A stretch of DNA of 64,000 nucleotides from Pseudorasbora parva (GCF_024679245.1 NC_090177.1:25730632-25794631); one strand, 5' to 3'. Shown: positions 21,381-37,162, counted from the stretch's first letter. Notes: generated by a model not told the origin, from the letters alone. Numbers and translations are program-made.

Positions 21381-24300
21381 ATGAACAAAAACCACCGAGT
21401 GCCGAGCAACCGAACTCTGAACGCCGTGGAGGTGAAGAGCAAGGTGCGTAGCCAGCGGGCCAATTACTTTAATTAGTGTTGAATCAAAGAAAGATTAGTC
21501 TTTGTGTTAGGAATAGACTTGACTGTACATTTAGGTGTTAAGGCAAAATCACAATGTCCTGGTAAGTTTTGCCAACCTTGTGAGCTTTAGTAACGTTAGC
21601 CTACTACGAGGAAACAGTATGCTATGTCCGCAAGTTTTTGTTGGGGAGTATGAGTTGGGGAGTATGAGCTCGTTTTGACAGGTGCTCTTATCTCATGTTG
21701 GCAGGTGTTTATTATATTATAAATATAATGCCTCCAATTTTTTATTTGTGTGGTTTTATAATTGTTACAAAACTAACCCGTGTGTGTTTGACCAGTCAGT
21801 TTAGCCACAATATTTCCCAATCTATGGCAAGCCGTTTAATAATTATTAATTTAAAGTAACTCGTTTACTATTTTAGGTTACTGTTACTTATTTTAAGTAC
21901 TAATAAGCAATGAAATATTTACTGGCATACTTTTTTTTTTCATACTAGCACTTTTCATACTAGTCACATATTACTCCTTTGATAGTCACTATCCCAATAG
22001 TGACCAATTACAATTTCACTGTTACTGACTTGAAACCTATTAGGATCTGTGTTTCAGATATCAATTGCTCATGCCAAACCAGAATGTAGTAGTTCTTGCT
22101 GGTACCCGTTCCAGTTTTACTAGTAGCTATTAATTAGTATAGATTATCATTCAGTCATTAGAACTATGCCAGTATGAAACATACGTATTTATAGTATTAT
22201 ATAACACATCTTATCTCAATGGTTATAATTACTTTGTTTTCTAATTACCATGATTTAATAACGAAATGCTCATTATTTAATAATGATTATTTTGTAGTTC
22301 AATCTAAAATGTTACTAACTGGAATCTATGCTAAAGTATAATAAACAAGTAGGCTACTTGTGTCTGTTCAAATAATACTGGAAAAACTGGAATAGATGCT
22401 ACTATTATTAGAGTAACAAAATAAAAGATCTCTAACTATTGTTTATTTTTTAGTAAAACCAGAAAAAGTGTTAGTTGGAAATTAATAACTGATATCAGAA
22501 CCACAGATCCCCATAGAAATCAATGGGGAAAAAAACTTTTTTTTTCTTTTTTTTTTTACCAGTACAATTGAATTCTACTAGTAAAAATGAATTAAATAAA
22601 CTCCAATAAGTGCAGTTAATATTTTAAAAGTGCTCATAAAACAAGTAGATACTAGTTTGTTTTAATAAGTGCAAAAATGGCTTGCCATTGCCATGTAGCA
22701 GTTTATCAAAAGTTGTTTTCCCTTGGTCTTTTGCTAAGCAAACTGATGATCACTCGTTTTGGATTCCAAACTTCACATCCACATGACAAGATCAGGTTTA
22801 AGAAAATATTGACTCTACAAATTAATTCGAATACCAGTCTGCATGTGTGATAAATAAAATAACTGTTACTCAACCTGTCACACATTGACCCTTTATCTCA
22901 ACTGTGACGTGAGAGCAGTTTGACAGCCATTATACATGCCTGAACATCGATACAGAAGATATTTATAACTTTAGACCGCTGTACTCTGATGTACAAATCA
23001 AATATTGGTTTTGTTTCTCAACTAATAACCCGTCTACCTATACTGGGTTCTAGATTTGTCTAGGTAGACAGTTAAATTTCAATCATCGCCTTTCATGTTT
23101 ATGCCCATGTTATTAGGGAATCTAGGTATAGTCATTCACCGCTAGAGGAATGTATATGTTGTTCAGTATATGTTTTTCTTGTGTTAATCATTATAGAGGA
23201 CACTGTAAACAAGAGTCTGGTCACACTTACTCCAACACAAAGATTTACAGGGCTACTTTATAATGGACAAGCCATGCTTAGCTAGTGATGACGTTACAGC
23301 TGACTCAATCCTCCCACTCACTTTTGTATGGCCAAACCACTTCAGAGCTTATTACAAATCATGAAACAATTTAAGGAGTCTAATTTTAATCATTTAATTT
23401 TCACATCACATTTTTTTGCCCATGATTTTCCTGGTTAATAAATCATTTATGACCTTTTTCTTGATTGCTATAAATGCTGTTGTTCTTTATTTAGTTGCTC
23501 TATACTGAAATCGAATGCTTAAAGGTCCCGTTCATCGCGTGTTTTCGAAGCTTTGATTATGTTTACAGTGTGCAATATAACATGAGTTCATGTTTTGCGT
23601 GTAAAAAAACACAGTATTTTTCACACAATTGACTTATCTGTACAGCGCTGTTTCCTCTATCCTAAAAACGGCCTGATGATTTCCTTGTTCTATGAAGTCC
23701 CTCCTTCAGAAACATGTAACGAGTTCTGATTGGGCCAGCGCTTCCCGTGTTGTGATTGGACAGCAGCTTAGCGCACTTTGCCCGGAAAGGTCCTGCCTCT
23801 TACCATAACGGGGAGATTCAAGCGCTGAATGTGCGCTCTTCTCCACGTGGGAGAGCAACAAGACCACGCCCCCTATTTTGCGTGTACTTGTGGGCGGAGG
23901 GTTAGTCAACAAACGGTTCTAGTGATGTCATTCATGCAAGCAAGTGCAGGGGTGTAGTCCAAACCAGCCGTTCGCTGTAGGCTTTAAAAGGGAACTTCTG
24001 TTAAATAAAATATCTCGCTTGGCATTGAACTTTGAGCTTTATAATTTTACAGGTATTATTTATGCTCTAACAGCAACATTTCACACTAACTTAAGTTTGA
24101 ATGATGGAATCGCGAAGAATGGGACCTTTATGTCCCCATAAGGGTTCACCCAAAAATGAAGAATTTGTTGTAACTTATTAATTTGCAAAAAAGATTTAAT
24201 TTGAATGACATTTTTGTTGCTTCACCTTATAGTTTTTTTGCTGATATTAGCAATTGTTTAACTTATTGGTATTGATGAATATTAAAAATGTTTAGCAGAT

Positions 24301-27300
24301 TTGGGATTTGAATGGTCTCCTAATTTAAGATTTAGATCATCATCTAAAACTAAAGATTTCTGCCTTATTGGAGTAAGCTGCTGGTGCAGTTTTCGGTGTG
24401 TATTCATTTTCTTTTGTAAACAAAGTTTTATATTTTATAAAACTTGTATAAAGTATAAATTAAAGTATAATTTTTTAATATCAGCCATTTATCCATTATC
24501 AGCTATTTTTAGCCATTACAGTAAATGGCAACTAGAGCTTTCAAGCTTTAAAGAGGAAGCAAAAAGAACAGAATCATAACAGAAGTTCGTAGACATATAT
24601 TTAGCTATTTTTATCAGTGAAATCTTACATTTCAGTCTGTTTGTCACTCAAATCATACTTCAGAGGAGCAGGAAGTGTCTGTAGTTATACAATGAAAACT
24701 TTGTGAAATGGGTTGCTCTTGTTTTACCATGTTATTTGTGTGTACTGATGTCTGTTCCATGTTGTTAGTTTGGAGCAGAATTCAGGCGGTTCTCTTTGGA
24801 CCGGTCCAAGCCGGGACGCTTTGATGAGTTCTATGGCTTGCTGCAGCATGTGCATCGGATCCCTAACGTCGACCTGCTTGTGGGTTACGCCGATGTTCAC
24901 GGGGACCTGCTACCAATCAACAACGATGACAACTACCATAAAGCAATCTCTGTGGCAGCACCCCTGCTCCGCTTATTCTTGCAGAGGAAAGGTGAGGGTC
25001 ATTGGTCAAACTTCAATTCCATATGCTACTCACACAGCCGTAATCTGACATCATTTCCTATAGATCCCTTATGGTCAGTTTAAGTTCATTTGTTCATCTG
25101 TATGGTGAGAATTTATAGTTGTATAGTATGCTCAAATGTGTTTCAACTGATAATATATGTGGAGGCAATAGCTGTGCTTCAGAAAGCTGTCAGACCAGAA
25201 GTGGTGCTTTTGTTTATATATCAGTTATATCTGATTATAATGTGACGGGTTATAATGTCCTAAGGGACGCAAGTATTTCTGTGTGGTAACCTGGTTGTTA
25301 GTTAGCTGTCTTAAGTCTAAAAGTTATCTTTGTAATGCAGGTAATCCTATGACTAATACATCTACATTTACTGTTTATATTTCCTAAATGTTGATCATTG
25401 CTTGCTTATTTGATTGGTATTGTATCTTAAAGTTTAATTGCAGTTGTGCGGTTAATTATATTTAAGACATTTCACAAGGCATATTTTATCACATAATCCT
25501 TCTTTATGTGTTTTTCTTTAACTTATGTGGCCGACTATTTCTTAATTTGGGTTAAAAGTCTTCAGACTTTTAGACTTTGAACTGTTGGCTTAGCTTATTT
25601 AAAAGGAACAATATAAAGTCAAAGTAACACAGTTCATAGTTATTGTGTGGTTTTGGTGTGTCGTGGCCCTAGGCTGTGGGGTGCCCCACTATAAGCTGTG
25701 TCTGTGTGCCATATGACCTGTAGATGGTAAGCCACTTTGTCAGGTGGAGATTAGAGGGGTCACTGTGTAACATTGTGTGGCCTGCGTTTCAGTTACACAG
25801 CGATGCTAGTTTCCTGCTGTGACCTGTTGCTATGGCAGAATATGTGACACAGAAGCACACGAGGGCCCGCCCAATTTTTAGCTCTGCATGGGGAGGAGTC
25901 CCATCTTATCACATGTCCATGCATGTTTATCTAGGGGGGTACGCAGACATTATTTTATAGCTAGATGTGAAGTTTAGCCCGGTGCCCTAAATGCACCCTG
26001 GTTAATATGCACCCTTGATATAGGCTGATTAAAGGGTTAGTTCACCCAAAAAATGAAAATTCTCTCATTAATTACTTACCCTAATGTCGTTCAACACCCA
26101 TAGGACCTCTGTTCATCTTCCGAACACAAATTAAGATATTTTTGTTGAAATCCGATGGCTCAGACAGGCCTTCATTGACACCAATGTCATTTCCTCTCTC
26201 AAAACCCATAAAAGGCACTGAAGATGTCGTTAGTCCATCTCATTACAGTGGTTCTATAATAATTTTATGAAGCCACGAGAATAGTTTTTGTGGTCAAAAA
26301 TAAATAAATAACGGCTTGTATAGGGATTGGCTGATTTCAAAACAAAGCTTCGAGCCGTTATGAATCAGAGTATTGAATCAGCAGATTGGATTGCTAAAGT
26401 CACGTGATTTCAGCAGTTTGTCGGTTTGACACGCGAATGAAACCTGAATTTCACCACTTGCGTGGACTCATCCTGCGCACTGCCGAATGCACAAGCGCTC
26501 TTTGTAAGCATTTGAGCGTGCGGTTAAAAAGTAGCCTACAGATAGCTCAGAATCAATTGGAGAAAGAATCATACCGATGCATACCGAATATCTCAAAATC
26601 GATTTATTGTCCCAGCCCTACTCTATTAGCGCAGCAGTTCACTAAAAGCCACACAAGTTTTGAGAAATAAAGACTTATAAAAGCGTGAACGCATCAGATC
26701 CAGAATATTTTGTGCACTTTGATGGAAGCCAGCACAAATATAAAAACTAGCTCCATGTTTGAAATCACATAAAGGTGCACACTAGTAAGACTGCAAAACT
26801 GAAATCTTTTGTGCAGTGTCTCTCCATCATTGAATAGCACACATTCAGTGATCTGGGTTAAGATAGCCTTTGCTGTGGTTGGAGTTCACGTGGGGGATGG
26901 GGGGGGTCTGAGGCATTCTTGAGCGGTGCGCCTCGTCTGTGGATTGTGTTTGGAATTCTGGGTTTTGTTCTGTCGTAGACTGTTTTGCATATTCAAGTGG
27001 CTTGACTTGAGCTCAGCTTATTGGATCTTTAATGAGGATGTTTTGTAGGGTGTAAATGTACATCTGAACACTCCAAATGAGGGTTTGTGTGTTTCTATCG
27101 GCGTCCCGTCCCAACACAGACAGGCATGCTTTTTCAGACAACATCAAGATGACCACAATACACTAATCCCATGCTTGTTTATCTGCTACCATGGCAGCAG
27201 TGAAGAGCCCAAGCTGATTGGAGTTAATGACAAGAGATTCATGAGTGGTGTTTGTAGCATGCTGGGATAGATACAACATATTCAGGAATCAGGATTGTGA

Positions 27301-30300
27301 GGGACCGGACCAAATGTAGTAATTTAAGAATCAACCATTGAATACTGAGTGGGACGTCCCCCCACCTTTAATGTCTATGGTGGTTCTGGCACTGTCTGTA
27401 TTTTGTGGATACATGTTTGCTGGCTTAAGGGGTGGTGGCACCTTTGTGTCTATTTGCATCATGTGATTTCCTGATCAGACATCCTGCTCAGCTGCTGCTG
27501 TCATAATATTGGGTCTTTGCCTGTATATTCTCTGTGCTCTACATTCACTACATTTACTAAATGATTCTCCAGGAAATAACTTCTGTTCTGAAACCTCCTT
27601 AGACAGTGTTTTAAGGCATCACAGAAAGCTCCTGATGTGAAATGTTCCTTCAATGTTATGCAGCCCACTAAGATACCTCTTTTTGGGCAGCATTGCAGCA
27701 ACCACTTTTCTCGTCTTTTAATAGCTAATTTAATTCAGAAAGACAAAAAAGCTTAATCTTATCAAAACTATTTTGCACAATGTGATGTATTTATATGCTT
27801 GATCATATTTATACACTGTAGAAAATAACTTTAAAAATATTATTATAGGATTCCGTATGTCGTCTTGATTAAATTGACAAAATCTTAAAATGTACTGCAC
27901 TGTAAAACATGATTGTTGGTTTAACTTTAAAAAAGTTACATTGTTGTCTTAATTTTGAGTTTATTGAAAATAAGATTGTGAGTTAATACAATGAAGGAGA
28001 TTGGTTTAATAAATAGAAACTCACAATATTATGTTATCTTAACCACATTAAGTATTGATAAAAAGTGTGATAATAACAAATATTTTTTTACAGTGTGATA
28101 ACACCATAATAATACAGGCTCTAAACATTAATACAGGATGCTAAAATAATGCAACAAACAACAAAAGGAGAAAATGCAGCACAAAACACCATAATACTAA
28201 TTACTGATAACAAAAATATAACCATATGTGATTGTTACATGGACAACTGGGAGTGGGAATGTCTTTTTGCTGCTTTTCACTGTAAATTATATTGTATATT
28301 GTTATTCTTAGATTTTCCTTACAAAACCTATACATTTTGTAGTACAATTATATGTTATGCACATGCAGTGTTAAGCAGAAATTTTTCTGGATTCTTTATT
28401 TTATTTTATACAGTGTAGCTTAGTAACCAGCAGGACAGAAAAGTGTTATGGATATTCATTGCATAGGTGTCATAAACAAATCAGATGGGCGTCCAACAGT
28501 GATCTCCTGCTCAATATCCACACCTGACCTACCCCCTCTTCCCTTGGCAATCCTTTGGCATAAGGGTACCAGATTTTGTTTTGCGGTCACCCTAAAAATG
28601 GCATTATTGTGCCCTGTTAAAAACATACAAATTAAAGAGTAATCCCGAGTGCTTTACACAAGGATCATTATTGATGTGGAGTGTGGTCTTGATGCCTCTG
28701 CATAATGTTCTAAATCTGTCACTTATGAGGTTTAATTTTGGTAAGGATGCAGCCTAGGTGGCAGCTGACAGCTCAATAGGTTTTGAACAAAGCTTCAATT
28801 TAAGCAACTTGATAACTTCACCATTTAAATCAAGCCACCAGTTTGTAGTTGAGTAATTCCACTGAGATTAATATACAGGTTGGCAAATAGTATTAGCATT
28901 TAATCTGTCTTTTGTTCACTAAAATTAAAACTTCCATGTTTCTAATAATAGCGCTGTGATTCATTTCATTGTCATTCATTACACATCATTTCCATTCCTT
29001 TCATAGTTTTCTCAACTCTGCTGGCCTCACCTGTCTGAGAGGTGTGGTTCTGGAAAGCAAATGGAATAGTTTCTAGAGAGTGCCGTGACTTGTGTTATAG
29101 GAATCTGCCCACTCTCTCCCTCTCTCTCTCTTTACCACTCCTCTTCTCTTCTGAAACCACTAATTTGTTTACTTTTCCAGTCATGTCATCAGCTGAATCA
29201 GGGCACAGGGGTGGGTTTGTGTTTTATTGACACCTGTGACGTCTACCGTTTTTATTGCCGTTTCAGTTTTAGGAGGAGCTGCTTTAATAAGAGGGAGGAA
29301 TTCCAGGGTCAAGGAATGTCAGAATGGGACACAGAAGCACTGGAACACTGTTATGTCATCATGCCTGGGTAGAGATGGCCAGTGCGATCGGCCCAGTGCC
29401 TCTCTGGTGTTGTCAATGAAGCGGAGCGGGATGAAGGAGGGGTGGAGGGTGCGCTGCGTGGTTGAAGAGGTTGAACTTCTGGGGGGAAGGGGCAGTTAGC
29501 TGCAGGATTGGGGGGAGGCGTCACACTGTGTGGAATGTGGCCAGCCTCTGATCACCTCTGCTGATTAGATTAAACAGGACAGGATGGCTGCACATGGGTG
29601 CGAGGAATGAGGAGTTTTTGAAGATATGGAGGTGTAGAGAGGCACCAGACCAGAAAGGTGGTGATTGAAAAAAGGTTGGAGTAAGGAGGAGTTATTATTG
29701 GGAAAACACTGCTATTACCTTATTGTTGGGGAAAAAAAACAATAGTGTAAGACCTGGTCACTGGTTAGTCCTGTTTTGGATAAAAGGGCAAGTCATTCTC
29801 AAACACAGTGTTTGTTGTCAACTCGTGTTCAGATTGTGTTGTTGTTGTTGTGCTTTTTAGTTTTTCTCAAGATATTGTATCAGTACTTTAGATCCTTGTA
29901 TCAATGTACTGTTCAAAAGCTTGAGGTCAGTAAGAGTTTTTTTTTTTTAATTTATTTGAAAGAAGTCTCATATTCAACAAGGCTGCATTTATTTGATAAA
30001 AACAGTGGAACACTATACTGTCCATGTCCAGAAAGGGAATAAAAACATCATCAAAGTAGTCCATATGTGATATCAGTTGGTTAATTAGAATCTCTTCAAG
30101 CATCAAAAATACATTTTGGTCCAAAAATAACAAAAACTACACATGGAAACGTCTCCAACTGCCAAACTGCTGAAATCATGTGGCATTTGCGATCCGAATC
30201 ATTGATCGATTCACTTATTCATGGCCGTTTGAATCTTTATTTGAGGTTTAAAAACAAACGCGGAAGAGAAATACTGATGCTGAATAAAAGCGTAGTTTTT

Positions 30301-33300
30301 GTTATTTTTGAACCAAAATGTATTTTCGATGCTTCAAGAGATTCTAATCCACCAACTGATGTCACATATGGACTACTTTGATGATGTTTTTATTCCCCTT
30401 CTGGACATGGACAGTAAAGTGGCCATTGACTGCATTATGCTCTGGGACTAAAATATAAAATATCTTAAACTGTGTTCTGAAGATGAATGAAGGTCTTACG
30501 GGTGTGGAGCGACATTAGGGTGAGTCATTAATGACATCAATTTCATTTTTGGGTGAAGTAACTCTTTAAAGTACGGCTGATAAAAATAAAATATATAGAT
30601 AAGCTAGTTTTTGAATGAACAGCTTTGGGCCATTATGTCCCATCCCTGTGCCATTCTTGACACCGTGAACCATGAGAGAAATTGAAACTTCAGCCTTTCT
30701 CGCAGTACACAACTCTGATGTTGGATAATTTGCTCTTTATTGCCTCTGTCACAAGTTTTGAATGCTGATGACTTTAGTGTTTTATGATGCTTCTGTGTAT
30801 GATTAACCTCAGAGCAGTAAAACGCCTTCCAAACCTGACCATGTGACCTTTACCAGTGCACTTCACATTCTTCACAGCCAAAGGCAAGAGAAGGTGCAGG
30901 TTATCAGAAAGGCCCTCGCTGTGGAAACAGGGTTGATTGAGACAGGGTGTTCCAGCTACTACAAAGTTTCTGCTCCACAACTTCTATAACATGGAAAAAC
31001 ACATGTAGACCGATCAGAATAATGGTAATTATTTCACAGGCATAACCAAAACAAAAAGCTATTCAGTATATAATTCTTCTCATGCATATCTAGTTTACTT
31101 AAGTACGAATTTGTTTCCAAACGGACTAATTAAAGCCTGACTGACTGCTCTGATTCCCGGAAATTGCTTAAAGCCAGCCAATCATATTGGAGTGTGCAAT
31201 GTTTGTTTAGAGTATGCATCAGAATGATCTGAATAGACTGTACACTCTTAACAATAAAGCTTCCAAATAGGGATGCACCCAAATGAAATTCTTGGCCGAA
31301 GCCGAAACCGAATAATAATGAAATGCTTGGCCGAAGACCGAAGGCCAAATACCGAACGCGGTGTTTCGCATTTTTTCCATTTATTTGGCAATTTTTTTTT
31401 ACCATTACAATAATTAAATAGTAAAAGTTTGCTTTTTACTATTTTGTGTTGCTTTTCAGAGAAATAAATCAAATAACAAAAATACAATTTCAAAATATTT
31501 ATTTAACACTGAATTTTTTTTAACATTCCAGCAGATATTATACAAACTAAGCACAACATAACTTAAAATAAATAATTAGTAAAATAAAAAAAAAATATTT
31601 TTATTTGGCCATCTTAGAAGCCCCCCTTCTTGAATAGCCTATGTTAGGCCTATAACTGACTGCTGAAAGAATGTAACTCTGTATGTCTACAACAACTAAT
31701 GTGCATTGAATAGTGCAAAAAATGTGGATGAACCCACAACAAATAAATAACTGTCTTAGACATAAGCCTACTTAGCCTACTTCTTCAGGAAAAGTGGCAG
31801 GTTCTTCTTTATGAAAAGTAGCTTCTCTGCTTTCTCACATGAAAGTCGGTTCCTCTTCTCATCGATGACATGAGCACTAAATTTCAGCACTAAACAGTGC
31901 TTCCACACTGCTGACATGTTTGCTGCATAAAGCACGCAGCTCTCACTCTACGTGGGTTACTTTTTGATCGCGTCATTAAAAACGTCATTGTTCGGCCAAA
32001 ATTATTCGGCCTTTTTACTTATTCGGCCGAATGCCGAAAGTGCTTTTTTTGGCTATTTTCGGCCGAATAATTTCGGTTGCCGAATATTCGGTGCATCCCT
32101 ACTTCCAAATGAGGGTATTTGGAGCAGTGCCATAGTATAATAATTTTATTCTTGGGCCACCCCAAACACTGGCCCGCAGAAACAAGCTTAGTCAAGCTGA
32201 AGTAGCACATCCTGAGTAGCAAAGCAGTCACGATCACTCCCTTAGAGACAGAGAATGTGTCAGGGGGATAAAGATGATGTTCTGAAGGAAAAGAGTAGGA
32301 GAGGGAAGAATGAGCAGCGTCAGCATGAATTAAACTGAAGACAGCGGTAGTTAACGACACGGAGGAGTCGTTCTACCCACACACACTAGCATAATTAAAC
32401 AAACATACTGCTTGGTCTTAAACTTGTTATAAATCTGTCCTTGACCAAAAAAAATGCTTATAGCTCTAGAATTAAGGAAATGTATATGAAAGCTGTATTG
32501 TGCTATGCAACATTATTATTTCTAAATTAAGTACAAGCTCTTAGGAATTATTTTCTGTGGTAATCAACAACATGCCACAGGAAATTTGCCCTTTATGACG
32601 TATTACACGGCCATACTCGTAAAAAACTTTCTGAATCTAATTTGAATCCTGAAGGAGTGTATTTTTTCTGACGCATGCTGAAATTTGATTAAGTGCTTTT
32701 GAAAGCAAGACTCTGACTGAATCTATTTCTCATTTACCTGCTCCTTAACAGTAGCTCGACAAGCCAGACCTACATCAAGATGTTTGGTCTGGAAACTCAC
32801 CATTGACAGGGCTCAATCTGAGGGGGGGATAAACACTTGTCTTTCAAACTCCCTCTGCACGCGATAGGATAGCGCTACACCAACCAGAGCAATGAAGGTG
32901 AAGCAGAGTTAGTTGACAGATTAAACTATCGCTGTATCCGGTCCGCAAAACTTAGAACACATCTTCCCTTTTTAAGAATGACTTAAGTGCCGTTCTTTTC
33001 TCAGAGAAAAGCTTAACTCCAAGTCTTCCACAGTCGCGGTCAAAGCTGTTTCGAAAGACCGCCATTCACCAGCTTCTGTGTTAACTAGTAGCATGCAAGC
33101 GCAACTCGGCCGTCATTATGTTAAGCCCCGCCCACCGACTCTATACACGATGTGATTGGCCTGACCAGTCGTGTATTGAGAGTTGCTTGACGATACTCTT
33201 GGCAGATTAGATTTGCTGGCGCTAGGGTGGGTCTAGATTTTTAGGCTAGTTTAACAGCACATAAAAACAAAATGAATTATGGTTGGTTGCTGTACATATC

Positions 33301-35318
33301 ATTCAGATTGTCTCTTCCTGTCTAAATGTAAGTTGCAAAATGGATCAAATTTGATATGCTGATAGTCAACCGTCTGGCTCGGTGCATATAACACTTAAAG
33401 GTGGTGTATGAAGGAATGACAGCTAGTGGCTGAAATGGCTACTGCAGTCCAAATAAAAAATATAGTTTGCCCTGCTCCCTCCTCAGACTCGACGCTCACA
33501 CAGGTTGCCATTTTAAGGACACAACAGAAACAAGCGCAATTGACAATGGAAGGCAAGGAGACTTAGGTCGGGTAGAATCTGCAGTCTCTGACCCAGTTTG
33601 CTGGCTTCCATGGCAGCAATGCAATACACTGTGTTTTCTGTCAACTGGCAACCTGTTATGTACCTGTTATGTCGAAATACTGTTATGTAAATTTGCAACG
33701 GGTGTTATCGACCAAACAAACACAGATATTCTGACACGGAACATACATTTTAAAGTAAAATAACTTTTTGATTGTTTTTCAGAGAAATTAGTATGTGAAC
33801 TCAGCGTGTTTCCTAAATATCTGCAAACAGGCTATTTTTATGTTTTAGTACTGTCAGAAACGTACATACAGCACCTTTAAATATCTTTGCTTAATGACCT
33901 AATGCACAAGGTCTTCTGTTGTCTGTACAGTTCACAGGAAATGCATGATGATGATGATGATGATGCGTTGGTGGCTCAAGGTTGTTTATACATAATAAGC
34001 AATTTGAATGGCTTGTCATTTTTGCTTAAATTAGAAACTGCTGTAATGATTCCCATGCAAGTTTCATACACAGTCAGTGCACCTTATTTTTTCCACGTTC
34101 TCTGTGCATCTTATTCTCAAGGGCTTTCTCAGACTTTGCTTCCTCTCTCTGTTATCAGAAGAGGTCTCACTTTATCATAGCTGTGTCACAGAGGTATGCA
34201 CTCAGCGGGCCCAGCATATAAGCACCTCATAAAGTTACTCTATTCAAAAGGTTTTTTTTTTACCCATCATCCCTCACTCATTCTCGTTCTCTCTCCCTGG
34301 CCTAATAAGCACTCATTATAGCCCTCTCTCCGACCTCTCTTCTCCCCTCTCCTCTGCCATGCCGTGACTGGAACGGGATGGTACACACTCCTCATGTGGG
34401 AGACGTCTGGACTCAAACTTAAAAAAAGCAGAAATGTTTTCACAGATGCTGTCGTGCTGTCAGCGGCTGCTCATCTGAATAATCTGGACCCACAATTCTT
34501 TGCAAGCAGCTTTGTGGAGCAAAGACCATAAACAGAAAGTAGCACATGCTCACACAAAAAAAAAACCCTGAATGAGACATTCACAAAAGTGAAACATGAG
34601 CCATCTCCGCCTTCATAAGGCCTGCTGAATATTGGATGAGATGAGTCTGTCTCTCACAGTTTGCGGTGAGCAGAGACACGGTGTGACATCTCTATTGTTT
34701 TCACGTTCCTCAAGGGATGCTGCTCACGAAATGTGCCTGTGAACTTCTGAACTGACAATGAATTCTCAAGTCACTAATCAAATAGGTGACATCTAGGTGA
34801 CATCTGTGTAGTGAATAGTAGTGAACATGAATAGTATTGATATGTTTAATATGATATCCTGATGTGTGTCATATCAGTGGCCTTGGAAAAGTAATTTATC
34901 CTATTTAAGTGATGCACAGTATATTAGTACTGTATAGTTATCGGATGATGATAGAAATTTTTCGGTATAGGCCGATACCAAAGAGGTTGTCTTGCAATCA
35001 TCTAACACACACTTAGTTCATCTTTTAAAACACAAATAATTGAACTGTTAAATGTTATCGTTAGCATATCTCAATGCGACTGTCAATTTTTCATACTGTG
35101 CATTATTGCATGCCTAAATTTACTTGTAGCAGTTACTTTTTTTGTGTTTTTATATTTAGCTTATTTAGCTAAATAGTATTTTAAAATGTACTCTTTATCA
35201 ATTACTTGAAAATGCTGAACAGTTCAGCAGAATACACACACAGTCATCTGACCTTCGGCCCGTAAGACCCTGTGTAATAGGATACTGATCATCTAGCAAA
35301 GGTGGGGCTGCATTTCAC

Positions 35319-35389
<71 letters not shown>

Positions 35390-37162
35390 CCACACAAACT
35401 ACTCTCACTGGTTGACATGGCAGACTGATTACACAGACAGCATCCTGGTGTCCTCTGACAGGAAGTGAGGACTGTGCTTGCACTTCCATGGTCAATGGTG
35501 ACCACAGTATCAGATAAAGCCAGTGTCACATTTCGACTGCCATATTAACACGGAACTGCAGAGAAATCCACACTGCTTCCCTGCCCTAACAAAAGATCAG
35601 ACATTGAAAGGTGTCGCTTATGCTCACCAAGGCTGCATTTATTAGATCTAAAATACAGCAAATATTCTTAAATATTATTACAGTTTTATTACAGTTTCGA
35701 ATTTATTCCAGTGATATCAAAGCTGAATGTTCAGCATTATTACTCCAGTCTTCAGTGTCAGGTGATCCTTCAGAAATCATGTTGATTTGCTGCTCAAGAA
35801 ACATTTTTTTGTTCATATCAATCAATGTTAAAACATTGAGTTTTGATGAATAAAACATATTTTGTAAGATCAATGTCTTCACTTTCACTTAATACATTTC
35901 TTGCTGAAAGTATTTTCTTTAAAAAAAATCTTACTGACTACAAAATGTGTAATCGTAATGTGTATATTTACTTTAAAAGTCTCTTAAGAAAAGTACTGTG
36001 AATCAACAAAATAGAATAATATAATATATAATAAGGCCTGTGGTCTATGTTTGATCAAAACACATGATGATCATCTCTATTATATTTGTGATGAGCCATT
36101 ATGGTTTCTGTGTTGAGAGTGTCAGGTTTCTCATAGAACCAACTGTTCAGAAAGCGAGATGATGAAGTAGTGTCTGTCAGGATCATGCATATATCGCTGC
36201 TTTTTGCATCCTTTCACTTTTTCTCTTCTGGAACTCTGAGCTTAACAGAAAAGCTAGTTTGTGCCTGTTTAAGTGGCCTTCAGGGACTTCCCATGCTGCC
36301 CTTCAACACTGACTATGAAGCCATTGTTAAGCTTTAATATGGAAGAGTGGAGCAGATAAGGAAGGAAGAAGAGAAGAACGCTGGAGGAGATGAAAATAGA
36401 CCTCCATACGTGCTGCTCCAGCCAAACTTGCATAGCTGAGACCTTGTGTTTATGAATATATCTCAGCTCTGTTAGGTCAAGATGAGATTTTTATTTTATT
36501 TATTATGGCAGGTATTAATGGCATGTTGCCAAATGATTGTAAAAATGTCAACACAGGGCTGCATATTCAAATTGAAACAAAACACGAGGACGATCCAGGT
36601 AGTTTTCTGGTGGGAACTGGTAGGGGGGCCTTTACTCTCTCACGGAACAATCAATCTTGTGTGCGCGAGTGTGTTTTGACTATATTTGGGCTGAAGGGAA
36701 ATCTATTCACATGCTAGATCACACAGTCCCTGCTAACATGGTCCTGGTTAAACAAACACTGTACAGGAAGATACTTTTTGTTTTAGACGTACGATTCAGG
36801 TTTATGGTATAACCCCACCCTCCCCCCACCCCCCACAAACACACACACACATACACACATAAAAATGCATGGTTTTAAGTCTCAAAACTTGTTGGACCTA
36901 GATACAAAAGATCAGTAAATAACATATCTGGGGTGTTAGTAGTAATCTCATAACATGGTTGTGTTTGTTAATAATTACATCTCTCAGGTTAACCATTGTT
37001 CAATTAGGTAAACGGGAGCTCAGAAAAACTCTGACATTTCCATCCTTTACCTACATACATTTATATCCTCTCTTCCTTCCTACTCTATTCTCCTTTTTGA
37101 TCCTGAGTATGAATGTCTTGCAGGTGAAAGGCTGTGATTAAGCCTCTGAGGAATTCATAAAG

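Noticed and set aside
23706..23912. 68-codon frame
   Set aside because: It is contained in a MITE; similar short frames recur wherever such elements occur.
35289..35529. Open frames with Arg-Glu repeats
   Set aside because: They read through the (CT)n microsatellite on the minus strand.
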